Shown here: piece by piece, positions 46,072 to 63,861 of the stretch
How the letters are laid out: each line of letters begins with the position of its first letter
Position numbering within the stretch: position 1 is the first letter of the stretch
NCBI GenBank assembly: GCA_030680355.1
Contig: JAUXVF010000025.1
Location: 115,886 to 179,885 of the forward strand
Source of the DNA: Caulobacter sp.
GTDB taxonomy: Bacteria; Pseudomonadota; Alphaproteobacteria; Caulobacterales; Caulobacteraceae
DNA: 64,000 bases
Reading direction: 5' to 3'
Translations under genes and position numbers: made by a program
Notes under the pieces: model-generated
What the model was told of the DNA's origin: nothing
Database searches by the model: none
What the model saw: the letters and a program-made list of their open reading frames with translations, nothing else

Positions 46072-46147
46072 AGGAGTGTAGCTCAGCTGGTAGAGCATCG
46101 GTCTCCAAAACCGAGGGCCGGGGGTTCGAATCCCTCCACTCCTGCCA
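46072..46147 (+). tRNA. trnW: tRNA-Trp (anticodon CCA)
   Basis: Acceptor arms AGGAGTG and CACTCCT pair fully, followed by G and an encoded CCA. The D arm GCTC-AGCTGGTAGA-GC, the anticodon loop CTCCAAA with anticodon CCA, and the T arm GGGGGTTCGAATCCCTC are all standard. Length is 76. tRNA-Trp immediately before secE-nusG is a common bacterial arrangement. Confidence 0.97.
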
Positions 46148-46209
46148 CCCTATATAGGGGGCGCGATGGTCGCGCTCCGACCAGTTGAAGAGAGCTTCAG
46201 ACCCGTCCG

Positions 46210-46521
46210 ATGGCCAAGAAAACGGGCAACCTCGCCGCAATGAAACAGCGCGCCGCCAAGGCCGCCGCCGTCACTGCGCCCGCCGGTCCGGGCGCCGCTG
46301 CCGCGCCCGCCGCGCCCAAGAAGCCGTTCAATCCGCTGCAGTTCGCCCGGGAGGTCCGCGCCGAGGGCCGCAAGATCACCTGGACCAGCCGCAAGGAGAC
46401 CTGGATCACCTCGGTCATGGTGCTCATCATGGTGATCATCGCGGCCATCTTCTTCTTCGGCGTCGACGCGCTGCTCAGCTGGGGCGTCGGCCTTCTCCTC
46501 AAGTTCGCGAACGCGGGATAA
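46210..46521 (+). CDS. secE: Preprotein translocase subunit SecE
   Basis: Small essential subunit of the SecYEG channel. The 103-residue protein has an Ala/Pro/Lys-rich N-terminal extension, then the conserved amphipathic helix FAREVRAEGRKITWTSRKET and a single C-terminal transmembrane helix (SVMVLIMVIIAAIFFFG). nusG begins four bases after the stop. Confidence 0.95.
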   Translation: MAKKTGNLAAMKQRAAKAAAVTAPAGPGAAAAPAAPKKPFNPLQFAREVRAEGRKITWTSRKETWITSVMVLIMVIIAAIFFFGVDALLSWGVGLLLKFANAG

Positions 46522-46525
46522 CGTT

Positions 46526-47110
46526 ATGACCACCGAGATCGCTGCCGACGAAGCGCCCGCCAAGCCGGCCTCCAATCCCAATCACAAGTGGTACATCGTC
46601 CACGCCTACTCGAATTTCGAGAAGAAGGTGGCCGAGCACATCCGTGACCAGGCCAAGAATCAGGGCCTCGAGGACTGCTTTTCGGAGATTCTGGTCCCGA
46701 CCGAGGACGTTGTGGAAATCCGCCGCGGCCGGAAGATCAATTCCGAACGCAAGTTTTTCCCCGGCTACGTGCTGGTGAAGATGGACCTGATCGACCAGGC
46801 CTATCACCTGGTCAAGAACACGCCGAAGGTCACCGGCTTCCTCGGCAGCGCCGCCAAGCCGATGCCGGTTTCCGAGAAGGAAGTTCAGCGCATCGTCGGC
46901 GCCATCGAGGAAGGCGTCGAGCGGCCCAAGCCCACGATCAGCTTCGAGATCGGCGAGCAGGTCCGCGTCACCGACGGTCCCTTCGCCAGCTTCAACGGCG
47001 CCGTGGAACACGTCGACGAAGACCGCGCCCGCCTGCATGTGGCGGTGTCGATCTTCGGCCGCGCGACCCCGGTCGAGCTCGAATACAGCCAGGTCGAGAA
47101 GATCAGCTGA
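46526..47110 (+). CDS. nusG: Transcription termination/antitermination protein NusG
   Basis: Binds RNA polymerase and couples transcription with translation and Rho. The 194-residue protein has the NGN domain start KWYIVHAYSNFEKKVAEHI and FPGYVLVKMDL. The KOW motif VRVTDGPFASFNGAVEHVDEDRARL is at the C-terminus. It forms an operon with secE. A pair of hairpins lies between it and rplK. Confidence 0.97.
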   Translation: MTTEIAADEAPAKPASNPNHKWYIVHAYSNFEKKVAEHIRDQAKNQGLEDCFSEILVPTEDVVEIRRGRKINSERKFFPGYVLVKMDLIDQAYHLVKNTPKVTGFLGSAAKPMPVSEKEVQRIVGAIEEGVERPKPTISFEIGEQVRVTDGPFASFNGAVEHVDEDRARLHVAVSIFGRATPVELEYSQVEKIS

Positions 47111-47115
47111 TCGCA

Positions 47116-47196
47116 GGGGACATGTACCGCGGGTACGTGTCCCCGGAACAACGGCGTTGATGTCGGGAACACGCACCCTTGCGGGTACATCTCCCC
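47116..47196. repeat. Two related GTAC-containing inverted repeats
   Basis: GGGGACATGTACC (47116-47128) pairs with GGTACGTGTCCCC (47132-47144), one mismatch, in the nusG-rplK spacer. A weaker relative, GGGAACACGCACCC...GGGTACATCTCCCC, follows at 47165-47196. No T-run follows either, so their role is unclear. Confidence 0.6.
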
Positions 47197-47312
47197 TTCT
47201 GCTACACGCCGCCGCTTCCTCGGCCCCGGTCGAGGATCAAATCCGTGGGAGGGGTCTGCCCGCACCACGGCCGCATAGGCGCTTTGACTAGCGTCGCTTA
47301 ACGGAGACAGAG

Positions 47313-47744
47313 ATGGCCAAGAAGATCTTGGGTTACATCAAGCTGCAGGTGCCCGCGGGTTCCGCAACGCCTTCCCCCCCGATCGGTCCCGCGCTGGGTC
47401 AGCGCGGCGTCAACATCATGGGCTTCTGCAAGGAGTTCAACGCGCGCACCGAGAAGGAAACCAAGGGCACGCCCCTGCCGACGGTGATCACCGTCTACCA
47501 GGACAAGTCCTTCACCTTCATCACCAAGACCCCGCCCGCGACCCACTTCATCAAACAGGCCCTGGGCCTGAAGTCGGGCTCGAACAAGCCGGGCCGCGAA
47601 AACGCCGGCAAGATCACCCGCACCCAGCTGCGCGAGATCGCTGAAGGCAAGATGAAGGACCTCAACGCCAATGACGTTGAGGCCGCCGCCCGCATCATCG
47701 AGGGCTCCGCCCGTTCGATGGGCCTGACGATCGTGGAGGCCTAG
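47313..47744 (+). CDS. rplK: 50S ribosomal protein L11
   Basis: uL11 of the GTPase-associated centre. The 143-residue protein starts [24 protein letters not shown] sequence and contains the [23 protein letters not shown] signature and the C-terminal rRNA-binding helix. rplA follows after four bases. A spacer of about 200 bases containing hairpins separates it from nusG. Confidence 0.97.
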   Translation: MAKKILGYIKLQVPAGSATPSPPIGPALGQRGVNIMGFCKEFNARTEKETKGTPLPTVITVYQDKSFTFITKTPPATHFIKQALGLKSGSNKPGRENAGKITRTQLREIAEGKMKDLNANDVEAAARIIEGSARSMGLTIVEA

Positions 47745-47748
47745 ACCC

Positions 47749-48438
47749 ATGCCCAAGCAACCCAAGCGCATTCAGGCCTGGACCGGCGATCGCGAAGCGA
47801 TCCTGTCGGCCGAGGACGCCGTGAAAATGGTCAAGGCCAACGCCACGGCCAAGTTCGATGAATCCATCGAGATCTGCGTCAACCTGGGCGTCGACCCCCG
47901 TCACGCCGACCAGCAGGTCCGCGGCGTGGTCAACCTGCCCTCGGGCACCGGCCGCGACGTCCGCGTCGCCGTCATTGCCAAGGACGCCAAGGCCGAAGAA
48001 GCCACCGCCGCCGGAGCCGACATCGTCGGCGCCGAGGAGCTGGTCGAACGGATCCAGGGCGGCTTCATGGACTTCGACCGCGTCATCGCGACGCCGGACA
48101 TGATGGCCCTGGTCGGTCGTCTCGGTAAGGTGCTGGGCCCGCGCGGCCTGATGCCCAACCCGCGCGTCGGCACCGTGACCCCCAACGTCGGTCAGGCCGT
48201 CAAGGACGCCAAGGGCGGCGCCATCGAGTTCCGCGTTGAGAAGGCGGGCATTGTCCACGCCGGCATCGGCAAGGCCTCGTTCACCGACGAAGCCCTGCTG
48301 GCCAACGTCAAGGCTCTGGTCGACGCGCTGTCCAAGGCCAAGCCGACCGGCGCCAAGGGCACGTACATCAAGAGGATTTCGCTGTCCTCGACGATGGGCC
48401 CCGGCGTCAAGGTCGACACCGGTTCGGTCGCCGTCTAG
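47749..48438 (+). CDS. rplA: 50S ribosomal protein L1
   Basis: uL1 of the L1 stalk; in E. coli it also represses its own operon by binding the mRNA leader. The 229-residue protein has [29 protein letters not shown] and [21 protein letters not shown] strong GC hairpin with a short T-rich tail follows (48463), so rplKA appears to end here rather than run into rplJ. Confidence 0.97.
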   Translation: MPKQPKRIQAWTGDREAILSAEDAVKMVKANATAKFDESIEICVNLGVDPRHADQQVRGVVNLPSGTGRDVRVAVIAKDAKAEEATAAGADIVGAEELVERIQGGFMDFDRVIATPDMMALVGRLGKVLGPRGLMPNPRVGTVTPNVGQAVKDAKGGAIEFRVEKAGIVHAGIGKASFTDEALLANVKALVDALSKAKPTGAKGTYIKRISLSSTMGPGVKVDTGSVAV

Positions 48439-48462
48439 GCGTCAGACTTTCGCAAGACATGG

Positions 48463-48499
48463 ACGGGCGGGCTCGCAAGGGCCCGCCCGTTCTGCGTTT
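48463..48499 (+). terminator. Terminator after rplA
   Basis: ACGGGCGGGC (48463-48472), loop TCGCAAGG, GCCCGCCCGT (48481-48490), then TCTGCGTTT. A 10-bp perfect stem 25 bases after the rplA stop. Confidence 0.65.
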
Positions 48500-48503
48500 G
48501 GGG

Positions 48504-48776
48504 TCAGCGTGGGAGGCAGGCGAAGGTCCGTCCGGCGCGCAGCTCGGCGGCCTTGAACACGGCCGTCGGGGCCACGGCCTTCCAGTAACCGGCGTCCTCG
48601 GCGCGGTGCAGGGCGGCGCGCTCGATGCTGCGCAGGCGGCGGGCGGCGGCGATGGTCAGCAGTTGGGCGTGACGGCCGCGGGGCGTCTGAAGCGGGGCGG
48701 GCGCGAAGGCGCGAAGGCTGCGCACGTCGGCGGGGGTCCAGGGCGTGATGTGGCCCGTGGAGGGAGCCATATGCAT
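48504..48776 (-). CDS. Small hypothetical protein in the rplA-rplJ gap
   Basis: A 90-residue basic protein of unknown function, containing TPWTPADVRSLRAFA, then LLTIAAARRLRSIERAALHRAEDAGYW. The helical, Arg-rich middle could bind nucleic acid, but no family was recognised. ATG 48776 or the second Met at 48770 may be the start; neither has a strong ribosome binding site. It runs opposite to the ribosomal genes. Confidence 0.5.
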   Translation of the reverse strand: MHMAPSTGHITPWTPADVRSLRAFAPAPLQTPRGRHAQLLTIAAARRLRSIERAALHRAEDAGYWKAVAPTAVFKAAELRAGRTFACLPR

Positions 48777-48871
48777 GGTCTGATACTTTCGGCGGCGGCG
48801 GGGCCTGCATTCGGCGCGCCCGCGTCCGGCGTCTGATCGGCTTCGCGATCCTGCCCCCTAAATGGGGATAA

Positions 48872-48891
48872 CCTGTGGATAGTTCCACAGG
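48872..48891. repeat. Perfect 8-bp palindrome CCTGTGGA/TCCACAGG
   Basis: CCTGTGGA (48872-48879), loop TAGT, TCCACAGG (48884-48891), in the spacer between the small hypothetical gene and lipocalin. A CCCC-TAAAT-GGGG hairpin lies just before it. It could end the lipocalin transcript on the minus strand or act as a protein-binding dyad. Confidence 0.5.
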
Positions 48892-48936
48892 ACGTCGAAA
48901 TATTGTTCTAATTTCATCCGTTTGTGGCGGCGATCC

Positions 48937-49476
48937 CTAGGCTGGCGGCTGTTTCGTCATGTGCAGGCGTCCGGTGTCGTAGCCGAGCGCCTGGACGCGG
49001 GCGACCAGGGCGGCCTTGGCCTCGGCGCCTGGCGCGGGATCGCGGCTGAGGATCCAGAGGTATTTGCGCGAAGGCTCGCCGACGATCGCCCAGCTGTAGT
49101 CATCGGCACGGTCGAGCACCCAGTAATCCGCGTAGAAGGGACCGAAAAAGGCGACCTTCAGCTTCGCGCCGTCGCTGCCCGCGACAACCTTGGCCCGACC
49201 TTCCGCGGTCTTGACCGGTCCGTCCGGCGCGCCCTTTCGGCAGGTGTTGAGAACCCGGACACCGCCGTCCGGCCGCAAGCTGTAGTCGGCGGTCACGCCC
49301 TCGCAGCCGCGCTCGAAGACCATGTCGTAGCGCGCCAGCTCGTACCAGCGGCCCAGATAGCGGCCCAGGTCGACGGGCTTGGCCGGCTGCAGCGTGGGAT
49401 CGGGAGCGCCATTGCTGGAGCAGGCTCCAAGCAGGGCGACGACGGCGATGAGCAGGCTGAGGGCGGGTCGGGACAT
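48937..49476 (-). CDS. blc: Lipocalin family lipoprotein (Blc-like)
   Basis: A 179-residue outer-membrane-type lipocalin. The signal ends with ALLGACSSNG (lipobox, Cys near 19). The barrel shows the lipocalin N-terminal GRYLGRWYELARYDMVFERGC, YWVLDRADDYSWAIVGEPSRKYLWILSR and a final LGYDTGRLHMTKQPP. Blc homologues bind fatty acids and lysophospholipids. ATG 49476. It lies inside the ribosomal cluster on the opposite strand. Confidence 0.9.
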   Translation of the reverse strand: MSRPALSLLIAVVALLGACSSNGAPDPTLQPAKPVDLGRYLGRWYELARYDMVFERGCEGVTADYSLRPDGGVRVLNTCRKGAPDGPVKTAEGRAKVVAGSDGAKLKVAFFGPFYADYWVLDRADDYSWAIVGEPSRKYLWILSRDPAPGAEAKAALVARVQALGYDTGRLHMTKQPPA

Positions 49477-49841
49477 GAGCGGCTTCCAGGGGGCAATGGA
49501 CCTGATACGCAAACGAAGAGCTTCTGGATTGGCTCCCGCTTGAGTTTCCGCTCGCCTTCCTCTATACGCGCGCTCTTCCGCAGCCGGGTTCGCCCGGCCG
49601 CGGTACCTGTCCGAGAGCTGCGCGACGCTGGGGTCACCATCGTCGTAACCGAAGGGGAGCCCCCCTTCAGCGTAGGGAGACGGGGATAGAGACGCCAAAC
49701 CCCCGCCCACAAGCGCGGGCGTCCGGCTGACTTTCCTTGGGACAGGCCTACCGTCACCCGCCTTCGGGAGCGATCCCGCGTGCGGGCGGCATGCTTATCG
49801 GCGATCGGATGGTCCGGTCGTCGTTGAACCAGGAGACCGCA
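49477..49841 (+). promoter_or_regulatory. rplJ upstream region and probable leader
   Basis: 365 bases between the lipocalin start and rplJ, expected to carry the rplJL promoter and the structured leader that, in other bacteria, binds L10(L12)4 for autoregulation. A palindrome GAAGGGG-AGCC-CCCCTTC lies at 49650-49667. I could not define the leader fold or the promoter exactly. Confidence 0.4.
49650..49667. repeat. REP-like palindrome in the rplJ upstream region
   Basis: GAAGGGG (49650-49656), AGCC, CCCCTTC (49661-49667), a perfect 7-bp hairpin. It belongs to the same purine/pyrimidine type as those at 676, 802, 36071 and 55476, in opposite strand polarity. Confidence 0.5.
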
Positions 49842-50357
49842 ATGAATCGCGCACAAAAAGCGGACAACATCGAGACGCTCAAGGGCGTTTTCGCTGACGC
49901 TGGCGCCGTGGTCGTGACCCACTACATGGGTCTGACCGTTGCGGAAATGACCGACCTGCGTCTGCGCCTCCGCAAGGAGGGCGCGCAGATCAAGGTGGTG
50001 AAGAACACCCTGGCGCAAAAGGCACTGAACGGTTCGGTCGGCGAGGCGGGCGACGCCCTCTTCACCGGTCCTGTCGCCATCGCCTATGCGCCGGACCCTG
50101 TCTCCGCCGCCAAGGTCGTCACCCAGTACGCCAAAGACAACGACAAGTTCTCCGTTGTTGGCGGCCTCATGGGTACGGACGTGCTCGACCTCAACGCCGT
50201 CAAGGCGTTGGCTGTTCTGCCGTCCCTCGACCAACTGCGAGGCAAGATCATCGGCCTTCTGCAGGCCCCGGCCACCAAGGTGGCAGGTGTCGTGCAGGCT
50301 CCGGCGTCCCAACTCGCCCGCGTTTTTGCCGCCTATGGCGCCAAGGAAGCGGCCTGA
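49842..50357 (+). CDS. rplJ: 50S ribosomal protein L10
   Basis: uL10, base of the L7/L12 stalk. The 171-residue protein starts MNRAQKADNIETLKGVF and contains VVVTHYMGLTVAEMTDLRLRLRKEGAQ and VVKNTLAQKAL. The C-terminal helix for L12 dimers is present (ASQLARVFAAYGAKEAA). ATG 49842 is preceded by AGGAGA. rplL follows after 45 bases. Confidence 0.97.
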   Translation: MNRAQKADNIETLKGVFADAGAVVVTHYMGLTVAEMTDLRLRLRKEGAQIKVVKNTLAQKALNGSVGEAGDALFTGPVAIAYAPDPVSAAKVVTQYAKDNDKFSVVGGLMGTDVLDLNAVKALAVLPSLDQLRGKIIGLLQAPATKVAGVVQAPASQLARVFAAYGAKEAA

Positions 50358-50402
50358 CCCCGGTCATCTCCGCCATTCTCGAAACCCCAAGGAAACTGAC
50401 AC

Positions 50403-50786
50403 ATGTCGAAGCTTGATAAGATTGTTGAGGACCTGTCCTCCCTGACCGTGCTTGAAGCCGCTGACCTGGCCAAGCTGCTTGAAGAAAAGTGGGGCGTCTC
50501 CGCCGCCGCTCCCGTGGCCGTCGCCGCCGCTGGCGGCGCTGCCGCCGCTCCGGCTGAAGCCGCCGAAGAGCAAACCGAGTTCACCGTTGTTCTGACCGCC
50601 GGTGGCGAGAAGAAAATCAACGTGATCAAGGAAGTTCGCGGCGTCCGTCCCGACCTCGGCCTGAAAGAAGCCAAGGACCTCGTCGAAGGCGCTCCGCAGA
50701 ACGTCGTCGAGAACGTCTCCAAGCAGATCGCTGACGAAGTCGCCAAGAAACTGACTGAAGCCGGCGCGACCGTCTCCATCAAGTAG
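50403..50786 (+). CDS. rplL: 50S ribosomal protein L7/L12
   Basis: bL12, multi-copy stalk protein recruiting translational GTPases. The 127-residue protein has the N-terminal dimerisation domain [26 protein letters not shown], an Ala-rich hinge, and the C-terminal [35 protein letters not shown] precedes the ATG. A strong terminator follows. Confidence 0.98.
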   Translation: MSKLDKIVEDLSSLTVLEAADLAKLLEEKWGVSAAAPVAVAAAGGAAAAPAEAAEEQTEFTVVLTAGGEKKINVIKEVRGVRPDLGLKEAKDLVEGAPQNVVENVSKQIADEVAKKLTEAGATVSIK

Positions 50787-50821
50787 GATGGGGCGGCGTC
50801 AGCTCTGACGCTTTCCAGATC

Positions 50822-50854
50822 ACGGGCCCGGGGGGAAACCTCCGGGCCCGTTTT
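50822..50854 (+). terminator. Intrinsic terminator after rplL
   Basis: ACGGGCCCGG pairs with CCGGGCCCGT around a GGGGGAAACCT core, followed by TTTT (to 50854). It is 36 bases after the rplL stop, so rpoB probably has its own promoter or relies on read-through. Confidence 0.9.
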
Positions 50855-50918
50855 CGTTGCGGCGACCGCCACCGGTCCTGTCCCGGGAACCGTCGGGCTG
50901 GCCTGGCGTTAATTCGAC

Positions 50919-51077
50919 ATGCTCAAGCTCGCAGGCGTCTTCTTCGTCATCATGATCATCGCCGGAGTTCTCGGTTTCGTCGTCGACGTGGCGGGGGGTC
51001 TGGCCAAGATCGCCTTCTTCATCTGCCTGATCGGACTGGCCGGAACCCTGGTCATGAAGACCATCGGGAAGAGCTGA
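50919..51077 (+). CDS. DUF1328-like small membrane protein
   Basis: A 52-residue two-helix membrane protein: LKLAGVFFVIMIIAGVLGFV, then AKIAFFICLIGLAGTLVM, ending in KTIGKS. Length and layout match the DUF1328 family of small membrane proteins of unknown function. It sits in the rplL-rpoB spacer, after the rplL terminator. No obvious ribosome binding site precedes ATG 50919. Confidence 0.75.
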   Translation: MLKLAGVFFVIMIIAGVLGFVVDVAGGLAKIAFFICLIGLAGTLVMKTIGKS

Positions 51078-51376
51078 CGACCGCGGATAGCGGGGCGCGA
51101 TCATCTGTGATGAAAAGTCAAACGACGCCTCTTCCCTTCCCCATGGCTTTCGCCTATATCCGCTCCCTCGCGGAAAAACCGTTCAACTGAGAAGCGATTT
51201 TTCGCGCGCGTAGCCCGACGGCCCGGTCATCTGCCCTCCGACCGGTGCGAAGGGGCGCTCCTGTAACGCCAGGAGCATCGTCTTGCGTCCGCTTCCGGCC
51301 TCGCCGGAAGAACCGAGGGTGGACGCGAAAAGACATTTTACGCGCGGACTCCCCCCGCGCGCACGCAGGGAAAAAC
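51078..51376 (+). promoter_or_regulatory. rpoB upstream region / long 5' leader
   Basis: About 300 bases with no credible gene. It contains stable hairpins: GCTCCTG...CAGGAGC (near 51257-51275) and CTTCCGGC..GCCGGAAG (near 51291-51310). A promoter for rpoBC is expected here. Exact -35/-10 elements were not identified with confidence. Confidence 0.4.
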
Positions 51377-55465
<4,089 letters not shown>

Positions 55466-55475
55466 CGGACAAGAC

Positions 55476-55498
55476 CCCCTCCCCGGCCAGGGGAGGGG
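55476..55498. repeat. Palindrome between rpoB and rpoC
   Basis: CCCCTCCCC (55476-55484), GGCCA, GGGGAGGGG (55490-55498), a perfect 9-bp hairpin 11 bases after the rpoB stop codon. No T-run follows. It is the same class as the other spacer palindromes. Confidence 0.65.
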
Positions 55499-55553
55499 TG
55501 ACCGCCCGTCCTGCTTTGAAATTTTCGCGGGGTATCCCGCAGAAGGAAAAAAG

Positions 55554-59738
<4,185 letters not shown>

Positions 59739-59766
59739 TCGGCTTCCACCGGTTGAAGACACGAGG

Positions 59767-59794
59767 CGGCCCGGGAGCGATCCCGGGCCGTTTT
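59767..59794 (+). terminator. Intrinsic terminator after rpoC
   Basis: CGGCCCGGGA (59767-59776), loop GCGA, TCCCGGGCCG (59781-59790), then TTTT. A 10-bp perfect GC stem 28 bases after the rpoC stop. Confidence 0.92.
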
Positions 59795-59798
59795 CGCG

Positions 59799-60431
59799 TC
59801 AGTAGCCCAGAATGCCGATGCCGTTGGTCCTTGTCCCGCCGGCATTGTCGGTCGGATCGATGCCCGGCGGGGTGGGGTCTTCCTTGCGTTCGCGGGTCAG
59901 CGCCTTGCGCCTGGCGGCGGCGGCGAAGGCGGCCCGTTTGGCGGGGTCCATGGGCGGCTCTATGAACTTGGCGTCCGCCGCCCCTTTGCCCAAAACCTCG
60001 TCGCAGGCCTCCCGCTCCCGCCGGGTCAGGCCCACGGCGTCCCGGTTGGCGCAGCCGACGGTCGAGCCGCGCAGGGCCCGCCGTAGGCCGTCGCGTTGGC
60101 CGGGAAACGCGAAGACCGGCGCCATGCCGGTGGGCGCGGCGTCATCAGCGGCCGGGACCGTCGAGGCGCGGGGGCGGGGCTGGATTCCAGGCGGCGGGAT
60201 CGACGGCTCCGCGGGCCGCCGCCGAATCGACACGGGGTCGGCGGGGCGGCGGCTGGGCGTCGGCGGCGTCCAGATCTCCACGTCGAACGCGCTCGGCGGC
60301 GACAGCGCCCGTTCCGTCAGGGTGGGGGTGACCAGGCCCAGCAGGGCCAGAACCAGGCCGTGGGCCGCAAGGGAGGCGGCGATGACCGCGACCGGTCGCC
60401 CCTTGCCGCGCTGGTTGTTGGATAAGTTCAC
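59799..60431 (-). CDS. TonB-like periplasmic protein of unknown function
   Basis: A 210-residue protein with a short cytoplasmic tail, one N-terminal transmembrane helix (VAVIAASLAAHGLVLALLGLV) and a long Pro/Arg-rich periplasmic stretch (WTPPTPSRRPADP onward). The C-terminal domain contains GCANRDAVGLTRREREACDEVLG and a charged helix. The start of this layout resembles TonB, but no TonB C-terminal signature is visible. GTG 60431 is chosen because GGGGGAA precedes it and the helix follows directly. It lies antisense between rpoC and rpsL. Confidence 0.7.
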   Translation of the reverse strand: MNLSNNQRGKGRPVAVIAASLAAHGLVLALLGLVTPTLTERALSPPSAFDVEIWTPPTPSRRPADPVSIRRRPAEPSIPPPGIQPRPRASTVPAADDAAPTGMAPVFAFPGQRDGLRRALRGSTVGCANRDAVGLTRREREACDEVLGKGAADAKFIEPPMDPAKRAAFAAAARRKALTRERKEDPTPPGIDPTDNAGGTRTNGIGILGY

Positions 60432-60789
60432 GCCCGTTCCCCCGCCTTCGCAGACCTTCGGGCCGGGGGGCGGCCAAGTCGTGGCGGGCTTGCGGCGAAT
60501 GTTCGACGGAGCCAATGAGTCATGGCCGGCGCGCAAGCCTTTCCAAAGCCTTGACCTGAGGCCCCTTCGCCAGTATTTACCGCCCCTCTTTCGGGGCCGG
60601 TCCTTTTTGGGCCTGTCCCGATCAGCGGATGTCCCGCAAAGGACCGTCAGGCCCGCCGGAACGCATGAGACCGCGTCCCGGCGAGTTTTCGCGTTCAGAA
60701 GGACAACCCGTGAAGCCGGACGATATCAACTAGGACCCTGAGACGCTTCGGCCGAAAGGCACACGTCTCCATGAGCACGAAAAGAGCGA
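60432..60789 (+). promoter_or_regulatory. str operon upstream region
   Basis: 358 bases between the TonB-like gene and rpsL. It holds a promoter candidate (60551-60579), a hairpin GCCCC-TCTTTC-GGGGC (60582-60597) followed by a TTTTT run at 60607, and a long untranslated leader into rpsL. A seven-codon GTG-started frame (60710-60733) follows GAAGGA. Confidence 0.45.
60551..60579 (+). promoter_or_regulatory. Candidate promoter for rpsL-rpsG-fusA-tuf
   Basis: TTGACC (60551-60556), a 17-base spacer, TATTTA (60574-60579), close to a sigma-70 type promoter. It is about 210 bases upstream of rpsL, ahead of a hairpin followed by T5 that could attenuate transcription. Confidence 0.5.
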
Positions 60790-61161
60790 ATGCCTACAGT
60801 TAACCAGCTCATCCGCAAGCCTCGCCAGCCGAAGCCCACGCGGAACAAGGTGCCTGCCCTGAAGGGCTGCCCCCAACGTCGCGGCGTTTGCACGCGCGTC
60901 TACACCACGACCCCGAAGAAGCCGAACTCGGCCCTTCGTAAGGTCGCCAAGGTCCGTCTGACCACCGGCATCGAAGCGGTGTGCTACATCCCGGGCGAAG
61001 GCCACAACCTGCAGGAGCACTCGGTGGTGCTCATTCGCGGCGGTCGCGTCAAGGATTTGCCCGGCGTCCGCTACCACATCCTTCGCGGCGTCCTTGACAC
61101 GCAAGGCGTCAAAGATCGCAAGCAGCGCCGTTCGAAGTACGGCGCCAAGCGTCCGAAGTAA
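60790..61161 (+). CDS. rpsL: 30S ribosomal protein S12
   Basis: uS12, decoding-site protein. The 123-residue sequence [20 protein letters not shown] continues to [19 protein letters not shown]. The lysines mutated in streptomycin-resistant strains (TPKKPNS and [12 protein letters not shown]) are wild type. rpsG follows after 12 bases. Confidence 0.98.
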   Translation: MPTVNQLIRKPRQPKPTRNKVPALKGCPQRRGVCTRVYTTTPKKPNSALRKVAKVRLTTGIEAVCYIPGEGHNLQEHSVVLIRGGRVKDLPGVRYHILRGVLDTQGVKDRKQRRSKYGAKRPK

Positions 61162-61173
61162 GGAACAAGAAGT

Positions 61174-61647
61174 ATGTCCCGCCGCCGTCGCGCCGAGAAA
61201 CGTCAGGTTCTGCCCGATCCCAAGTTCGGGGACCTGATTGTCACGAAGTTCATGAACTACGTGATGTACGAAGGTAAGAAAGCTGTCGCCGAGAACATCA
61301 TCTACGGCGCTTTCGATATCCTCGAAGCCAAACGCAAGGACCTGGGTCCGCTGGAAACTTTCCACAGCGCCCTGGACAACGTTGCGCCCGCCATCGAAGT
61401 CCGGTCCCGCCGGGTCGGCGGCGCCACCTATCAGGTGCCCGTGGAAGTGCGTCCGGAGCGCCGTCGCGCTCTGGCCATCCGCTGGCTGGTGACCGCGGCG
61501 CGCAAGCGCGGCGAAAACACCATGACCGAGAAGCTGGCCGCCGAGCTGCTTGACGCTTCGAACAACCGCGGCACCGCGGTCAAGAAGCGTGAAGACACCC
61601 ACAAGATGGCTGAAGCCAACCGGGCGTTCTCGCACTACCGCTGGTAA
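61174..61647 (+). CDS. rpsG: 30S ribosomal protein S7
   Basis: uS7, 16S rRNA-binding head protein that autoregulates the str operon in E. coli. The 157-residue protein has [19 protein letters not shown] at the start and the conserved [20 protein letters not shown]. It ends in [18 protein letters not shown] strong hairpin follows, before fusA. Confidence 0.98.
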   Translation: MSRRRRAEKRQVLPDPKFGDLIVTKFMNYVMYEGKKAVAENIIYGAFDILEAKRKDLGPLETFHSALDNVAPAIEVRSRRVGGATYQVPVEVRPERRRALAIRWLVTAARKRGENTMTEKLAAELLDASNNRGTAVKKREDTHKMAEANRAFSHYRW

Positions 61648-61671
61648 TCAACCAGCCCAACACCTTCCAGG

Positions 61672-61710
61672 GCGCGGGCGGTTGTTAAAAACCGCCCGCG
61701 CTCAGTTTTA
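61672..61710 (+). terminator. Terminator-like hairpin between rpsG and fusA
   Basis: GCGCGGGCGGTT (61672-61683), loop GTTAAA, AACCGCCCGCGC (61690-61701), a 12-bp perfect stem, then TCAGTTTTA. It resembles an attenuator inside the str operon, between S7 and EF-G, 25 bases before the fusA start. Confidence 0.7.
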
Positions 61711-61731
61711 TAGGCCGACAGGCAGATCAAT

Positions 61732-63810
<2,079 letters not shown>

Positions 63811-63861
63811 AATCCAACCCCGAAAGACAGGAGCCCCGTTTCGGGGACTGAGGAGCTAGAG

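Noticed and set aside
48874..48882. DnaA-box-like TGTGGATAG
   Set aside because: Only one near-match (8 of 9) within a palindrome, with no cluster of boxes, AT-rich stretch or origin-linked genes, so no replication origin is called.
60710..60733. Seven-codon GTG frame before rpsL as a coding gene
   Set aside because: Too short to support as a gene without conservation or translation data; kept only as part of the leader observation.
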